Part shown: positions 6,994-9,787 of the stretch, piece after piece
How positions within the stretch are numbered: the first letter of the stretch is position 1
Layout: every line of letters begins with the position of its first letter
NCBI GenBank assembly: GCA_023249695.1
Contig: JAHFCD010000044.1
Location: forward strand, 1 to 9,787
Reading direction: 5' to 3'
From: Elusimicrobiota bacterium
Lineage (GTDB): Bacteria > Elusimicrobiota > Elusimicrobia > UBA1565 > UBA9628
Length of the DNA: 9,787 nucleotides
Notes under the pieces: model-generated
Told to the model about the DNA's origin: nothing
Seen by the model: the letters and a program-made list of their open reading frames with translations, nothing else
Database searches by the model: none
Made by a program: the position numbers and the translations under genes

Positions 6994-7788
6994 ATGCGCG
7001 GATTCTGGGCCGCATTGATCCTGGCGATTCTCCCCGGCGGGCCGGCCTCCGCCGAGGAAAGCCCTTGGTTCCTGCGCGGGGAGATCTTGGGCGGCGCCAA
7101 CCCCGCCGGGCTCATGGCGAGCGGAGGAGCGTTTCGGCGGCTGCCTCGGGGCGAGGCTGGAGTCGCGCTGGGGGCCAGTCCGGCCTACGGCCAGGCCTCG
7201 GCTCAAGCCGAGTGGACGCCCTGGCCGGTCTTGAAGCTGGCGATCAGCGGAGAGCTTTATCGTTTTTTCGGGGCGCATGACGCGCTCCTGTCGTTTCCCG
7301 GAGCCGACTCCGCGTTCGGAGACCGGGAGCGAGACGCCCTGTCGGGGCGGGAGGAGGCCGGCTACGGCCGGCGTCTGCTGGTGCAGCCGACTTTGCGCGG
7401 CCGCCTGAGGCCTTTCCTCCTCCTCAATCAAACCGATTGGTCGCAGCATCGCCTCTCGGGGAGGGGGCCCTATTTCCTGGAGCTGGGATACGACACCTTG
7501 GTCAAATCCCGCGATACGGTGCTCGCCAACAGGTCCGTGATCCTTTATGTTCACCGGGAGGCTTCCGGGCGTCATCTGTATTACGGACCGTACTTCGAGT
7601 TCCTGCGCGCCCGGGGCTCCCGGTTGGAGCGCGCCCGCCTGGGCGGGGCGCTCGATCTGGTCTTCGGCTCCTCCCGATGGCCGCGATCCCGCCCCCGTTT
7701 TTATCTTCTCACCGGCCTCAACCTCAAGGACCGCAACCGCCGGCACCAGCTGTTCTTCGCCGCCGGCCTCAGCGTGGAGGTCCATTAA
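6994..7788 (+). CDS. Exported protein, probably a small outer-membrane beta-barrel
   Basis: I do not recognise a named family. The protein has 264 residues. MRGFWAALILAILPGGPASA (1-20) is a Sec signal peptide with a typical A-x-A cleavage site before EES. The mature part is rich in short stretches of alternating polar and hydrophobic or aromatic residues separated by charged turns, such as LLVQPTLRGRLRPFLLLNQT, SVILYVHREAS and LFFAAGLSVEVH at the C-terminus. This pattern fits an antiparallel beta-barrel in the outer membrane, although the last residue is His rather than the usual Phe or Trp. The start is ATG 6994 because the signal peptide begins there and the promoter ends six bases before it; the frame is open further upstream only by chance. 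It is divergent from the sensor kinase and upstream of the glycoamylase gene. A role in passage of a glycan, or regulation by the kinase, would be pure inference from position. Confidence 0.8.
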   Translation: MRGFWAALILAILPGGPASAEESPWFLRGEILGGANPAGLMASGGAFRRLPRGEAGVALGASPAYGQASAQAEWTPWPVLKLAISGELYRFFGAHDALLSFPGADSAFGDRERDALSGREEAGYGRRLLVQPTLRGRLRPFLLLNQTDWSQHRLSGRGPYFLELGYDTLVKSRDTVLANRSVILYVHREASGRHLYYGPYFEFLRARGSRLERARLGGALDLVFGSSRWPRSRPRFYLLTGLNLKDRNRRHQLFFAAGLSVEVH

Positions 7789-7794
7789 GTGGGT

Positions 7795-7838
7795 AGGCCC
7801 TATGCCTGGGCGAGCGCGTCCCTTCCTGCCCAGGGCCT
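7795..7838 (+). terminator. Hairpin between the outer-membrane protein and glycoamylase genes
   Basis: Seven bases after the TAA, CCTGGGC (7805-7811) can pair with GCCCAGG (7828-7834) around a 16-base loop. AGGC/GCCT outside them adds four pairs across a six-base bulge. The tail is CTCTTCTCTCC, pyrimidine-rich but not a T run. An alternative pairing is AGGCCCT (7795-7801) with AGGGCCT (7832-7838). It could be a weak terminator or a processing or attenuation structure. Confidence 0.35.
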
Positions 7839-7851
7839 CTTCTCTCCAGGA

Positions 7852-7860
7852 TGATATGCT
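7852..7860 (+). promoter_or_regulatory. Possible extended -10 promoter of the glycoamylase gene
   Basis: TGA followed by TATGCT forms an extended -10-like element. If it is used, the message would begin near 7867, and translation would start at the in-frame GTG at 7868, seven bases after the hexamer, rather than at ATG 7856, which overlaps the element. No -35 is visible. The competing reading is that AGGA at 7848-7851 is a weak Shine-Dalgarno for ATG 7856. Confidence 0.4.
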
Positions 7861-9361
7861 GACGGCGGTGACTTCCTTCCCGTTGATCGCGTTCGCCTTG
7901 GCTCTTTCCGCGTCGGCGCAGATCGCGCCGGTCCGCGTCTCGGCGCCCGTAGGCGGCGTCGGGGCCGCCGGCGCGGCGGGTTTCACCCTTCCCGCCGGCG
8001 GAATCCCGAGCCTTTCGCTGACGGCGCCGGGCCTGAGCGTCGCGATGGCGGCGCCGGCTTCGCCTTCGGCGAAGCCCCTGGCCGCAGCGGTTCCGCCTTC
8101 GGCGGAACCCGCGGCCGCAGCACTCGCTCCGACGGCCTCGCATGCGGCCGGCTTTAATCAGGCCGACGAGAAATTTCTGGATGAGGTCCAGCATAGGGCG
8201 TTCCTTTATTTTTGGGAGCAGAGCGATCCGGGGACCGGCCTGACGAAGGACCGCGCGGGGAATTTCGGCGGCGGCGACCGCGGGATCGCCTCGATGGCGG
8301 CGACCGGGTTCGGGCTGACGGCGCTGACGATCGGCGAGAGCCGCGGCTGGATCTCGCGCGAGCAGGCCTACGCGCGCGCGTTGACGACCCTGCGCCATCT
8401 GCGCTTCCGGCAGGCCCACGTCGAGGGCTGGTTTCACCACTTCGTCGACGGCGCCAGCGGCGAGCCGCTGCCCGCCTCGGAGGTGTCCTCGATCGACACG
8501 GCCCTGCTGCTGGCCGGAGCGCTGACCGTCGGGCGGCATTTCGCCGGCACCGAGGTCGAGCGCCTGGCCCGGGAGATTTATGAGCGCGTGGATTTCCCGT
8601 GGATGATGACCGACGGCGGAGCCAAGCCCGAGTCGCGGACCATGTCGATGGGCTGGACCTCGAAAGGATTTATCGAGGCCCGATGGAACGCCTACAGCGA
8701 GCACCACATCCTTTACCTGCTCGGGCTCGGCTCGCCGACGCATCCGCTGCCCGCCGCGTCGTGGCGCGCGTGGAAGCGGCCGGAGGAAGGCCCGCTGACC
8801 GGGGCGTCCGGACCGCTGTTCACGCATCAGTACTCCCAGCTGTGGCTCGACCTGCGGGGCTGGAAGGACGAGGGCCAGGATTATTTCGCGAACTCGGTGG
8901 AGGCCACGCTCGCGCACCGCGCCGCGGCGATCGCGGCGCAAAAGGACTATAAGACGTACGGCCCGAGGTGCTGGGGCTTCACCGCCTGCGACGGCCCCGA
9001 CGGCTATCGCGCCTACGGCGCCTATCCGGGCGGCCATGAACACGACGGGACCATCGCGCCGACGGCGGCGGGCGGGTCGATGGCCTTCACTCCCGAGCTG
9101 TCGGTCGCGGCCCTGCGCTACATGAAGGAGGAGTACGGCGACCGCATCTGGGGACGCTACGGCTTCGCCGACGCCTTCAACGCCGACCCGCGCTGGCGGG
9201 AGCGCTTCAACGTCGAGGGCCTGTGGCGCTCGCCGGACGCCGTCGGCATCGATCAGGGGGCCATCCTGCTGGCGATCGAGAACGCCCGAACCGGGGGCGT
9301 CTGGACGAAGTTCATGGACGGCGACCACGCCCGGCGCGCGTTCGCGACGATCGCGCGATGA
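7856..9361 (+). CDS. Secreted glycoamylase-family protein (GH144-like, possible beta-1,2-glucanase)
   Basis: Predicted exported glycan-acting enzyme of 501 residues (497 if GTG 7868 is the start). Residues 1-22 form a signal peptide ending SASAQ, unusual in lacking positive charges. Residues 23-98 are an Ala/Pro/Gly/Val-rich linker. From about 101 to 495 it follows the glycoamylase-family pattern (Pfam Glycoamylase, related to GH144 beta-1,2-glucanases and to a domain of cyclic beta-1,2-glucan synthases). Landmarks are FLYFWEQSDPGTGLTKDRAG (116-135), SMAATGFGLTALTIGE (146-161), EVSSIDTALLLAGAL (209-223) and RWNAYSEHHILYLLGLGSPT (276-295). Further on come FTHQYSQLWLDLRG (322-335), GTIAPTAAGGSMAF (398-411), GFADAFN (436-442) and GIDQGAILLAIEN (464-476). 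Acidic candidates such as E209 and D214 are conserved in the pattern, but I cannot name the catalytic residue. The domain seems full length. Despite the family name, starch is an unlikely substrate. The hemB start lies 15 bases downstream. Confidence 0.88.
   Translation: MLTAVTSFPLIAFALALSASAQIAPVRVSAPVGGVGAAGAAGFTLPAGGIPSLSLTAPGLSVAMAAPASPSAKPLAAAVPPSAEPAAAALAPTASHAAGFNQADEKFLDEVQHRAFLYFWEQSDPGTGLTKDRAGNFGGGDRGIASMAATGFGLTALTIGESRGWISREQAYARALTTLRHLRFRQAHVEGWFHHFVDGASGEPLPASEVSSIDTALLLAGALTVGRHFAGTEVERLAREIYERVDFPWMMTDGGAKPESRTMSMGWTSKGFIEARWNAYSEHHILYLLGLGSPTHPLPAASWRAWKRPEEGPLTGASGPLFTHQYSQLWLDLRGWKDEGQDYFANSVEATLAHRAAAIAAQKDYKTYGPRCWGFTACDGPDGYRAYGAYPGGHEHDGTIAPTAAGGSMAFTPELSVAALRYMKEEYGDRIWGRYGFADAFNADPRWRERFNVEGLWRSPDAVGIDQGAILLAIENARTGGVWTKFMDGDHARRAFATIAR
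8056..8109 (+). repeat. Two tandem perfect hairpins with UUCG loops in the linker-coding region
   Basis: GGCTTCGCC (8056-8064) pairs with GGCGAAGCC (8068-8076), and GGTTCCGCC (8089-8097) pairs with GGCGGAACC (8101-8109). Each is a perfect 9-bp stem around TTC, equivalent in RNA to a C(UUCG)G tetraloop. They are 12 bases apart. The right arms and following bases form an imperfect 33-base direct repeat (8061-8093 and 8094-8126), exactly 11 codons, reading PSAKPLAAAV and then PSAEPAAAAL in the protein. Confidence 0.85.
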
Positions 9362-9369
9362 TGTAAAAT
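9341..9369 (+). promoter_or_regulatory. Promoter of hemB
   Basis: TAAAAT (9364-9369) matches TATAAT at five of six positions and ends seven bases before the hemB ATG. A weak -35 (TTCGCG, 9341-9346) lies 17 bases upstream, inside the last codons of the glycoamylase gene. The leader CTCGCTT has no Shine-Dalgarno, so a leaderless message is likely. Confidence 0.55.
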
Positions 9370-9376
9370 CTCGCTT

Positions 9377-9787
9377 ATGGCCTTCCCGACGACGCGCCCC
9401 CGCCGCCTGCGTTCGAGCCCCGCGCTGCGCGCGTTAATACGCGAAACCGACCTGTCCGCCAAGGATTTCATCCTTCCCTTGTTCATCCGCCCCGGCAAGG
9501 GAGAGAAGCGGCCGATCTCATCGATGCCCGGCCACTTCCAGTATTCCGTGGACACGGCGGTCAAGGCCGCCGGCGTCGCGGTGAACGCCGGCATACCGGG
9601 TCTGATCCTCTTCGGCATACCCGACAAGAAAGACGCGAAGGCCTCCGGCGCCTACTCCGACAACGGCATCGTGCAGAAGGCCGCGCGCGCGATCAAGGAT
9701 CAATATCCGAATCTCCTGCTGATCGCCGACCTGTGCTTCTGTGAGTACACCGACCACGGCCACTGCGGCATCGTCAAAAGCGGAAAG
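9377..9787 (+). CDS. hemB: Porphobilinogen synthase (delta-aminolevulinic acid dehydratase), 3' end outside the window
   Basis: Condenses two 5-aminolevulinate molecules to porphobilinogen, the first common step of tetrapyrrole (haem, sirohaem, cobalamin) synthesis; cytoplasmic. The window holds the first 137 of roughly 325 residues, open at the end. Diagnostic segments are RPRRLRSSPALRALIRET (7-24), FILPLFI (31-37), SSMPGHFQYSVD (48-59), LFGIPDKKDAKASGAYSDNG and DLCFCEYTDHGHCGIV (118-133). In the last one C120, C122 and C130 are the active-site zinc ligands, so this is the Cys-type, zinc-dependent form rather than the Asp-rich magnesium form. The active-site lysines lie beyond the window end. 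The start is ATG 9377, which gives the usual N-terminus and sits seven bases after a good -10. It probably has its own promoter, overlapping the end of the glycoamylase gene, and is not functionally linked to that gene. Confidence 0.97.
   Translation, partial: MAFPTTRPRRLRSSPALRALIRETDLSAKDFILPLFIRPGKGEKRPISSMPGHFQYSVDTAVKAAGVAVNAGIPGLILFGIPDKKDAKASGAYSDNGIVQKAARAIKDQYPNLLLIADLCFCEYTDHGHCGIVKSGK

Noticed and set aside
7769..9328. A 519-codon open frame on the minus strand, opposite the glycoamylase gene
   Set aside because: The translation is Arg/Gly/Ala-rich without recognisable motifs; the plus-strand frame encodes a clear full-length enzyme domain.

Overview
The window is GC-rich, densely coding bacterial DNA that looks chromosomal. 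I see no IS element, phage gene, tRNA, rRNA or CRISPR array. A lipopolysaccharide-type glycosyltransferase and an exported beta-barrel-like protein suggest an envelope with an outer membrane. The exported glycoamylase has a signal peptide ending in AQ, then a long Ala/Pro/Gly/Val-rich stretch before its enzyme domain. That layout reminds me of Elusimicrobiota (probably an uncultured, GC-rich lineage), but this is pattern recognition and no phylogenetic marker here proves it.

Layout. (1) Positions 3-3305, plus strand: a tight four-gene operon in which each junction is a 4-base stop/start overlap (GTGA, ATGA, ATGA). It encodes a SAM methyltransferase (5' end outside the window), an MFS transporter, an ATP-grasp ligase resembling L-amino-acid (dipeptide) ligases, and a 67-residue helical protein of unknown role. 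Together they could make, methylate and export a small peptide-like molecule. (2) 3335-4360, plus strand: a GT9 (heptosyltransferase-like) glycosyltransferase. (3) 4370-6883, minus strand, convergent with the GT9 gene: a hybrid sensor histidine kinase with a periplasmic sensor and two tandem C-terminal receiver domains. (4) 6994-7788, plus strand, divergent from the kinase: a small exported, probably outer-membrane protein. (5) 7856-9361, plus strand: an exported glycoamylase-family (GH144-like) protein, possibly acting on beta-1,2-glucan. (6) 9377 to the window end, plus strand: the first 137 codons of hemB (porphobilinogen synthase).

Two patterns stand out. First, genes inside the operon have Shine-Dalgarno sequences and overlapping starts. 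The genes that begin a transcription unit instead have a -10-like hexamer ending only 6-8 bases before the start codon, as expected for leaderless mRNAs. Second, the linker-coding part of the glycoamylase gene carries two perfect 9-bp hairpins with the same C(UUCG)G loop. Their stems differ at two base pairs, and both differences are compensatory.

Stretches without genes are all short: 3306-3334, 4361-4369, 6884-6993, 7789-7855 and 9362-9376. Most of them contain only the promoters and hairpins listed.
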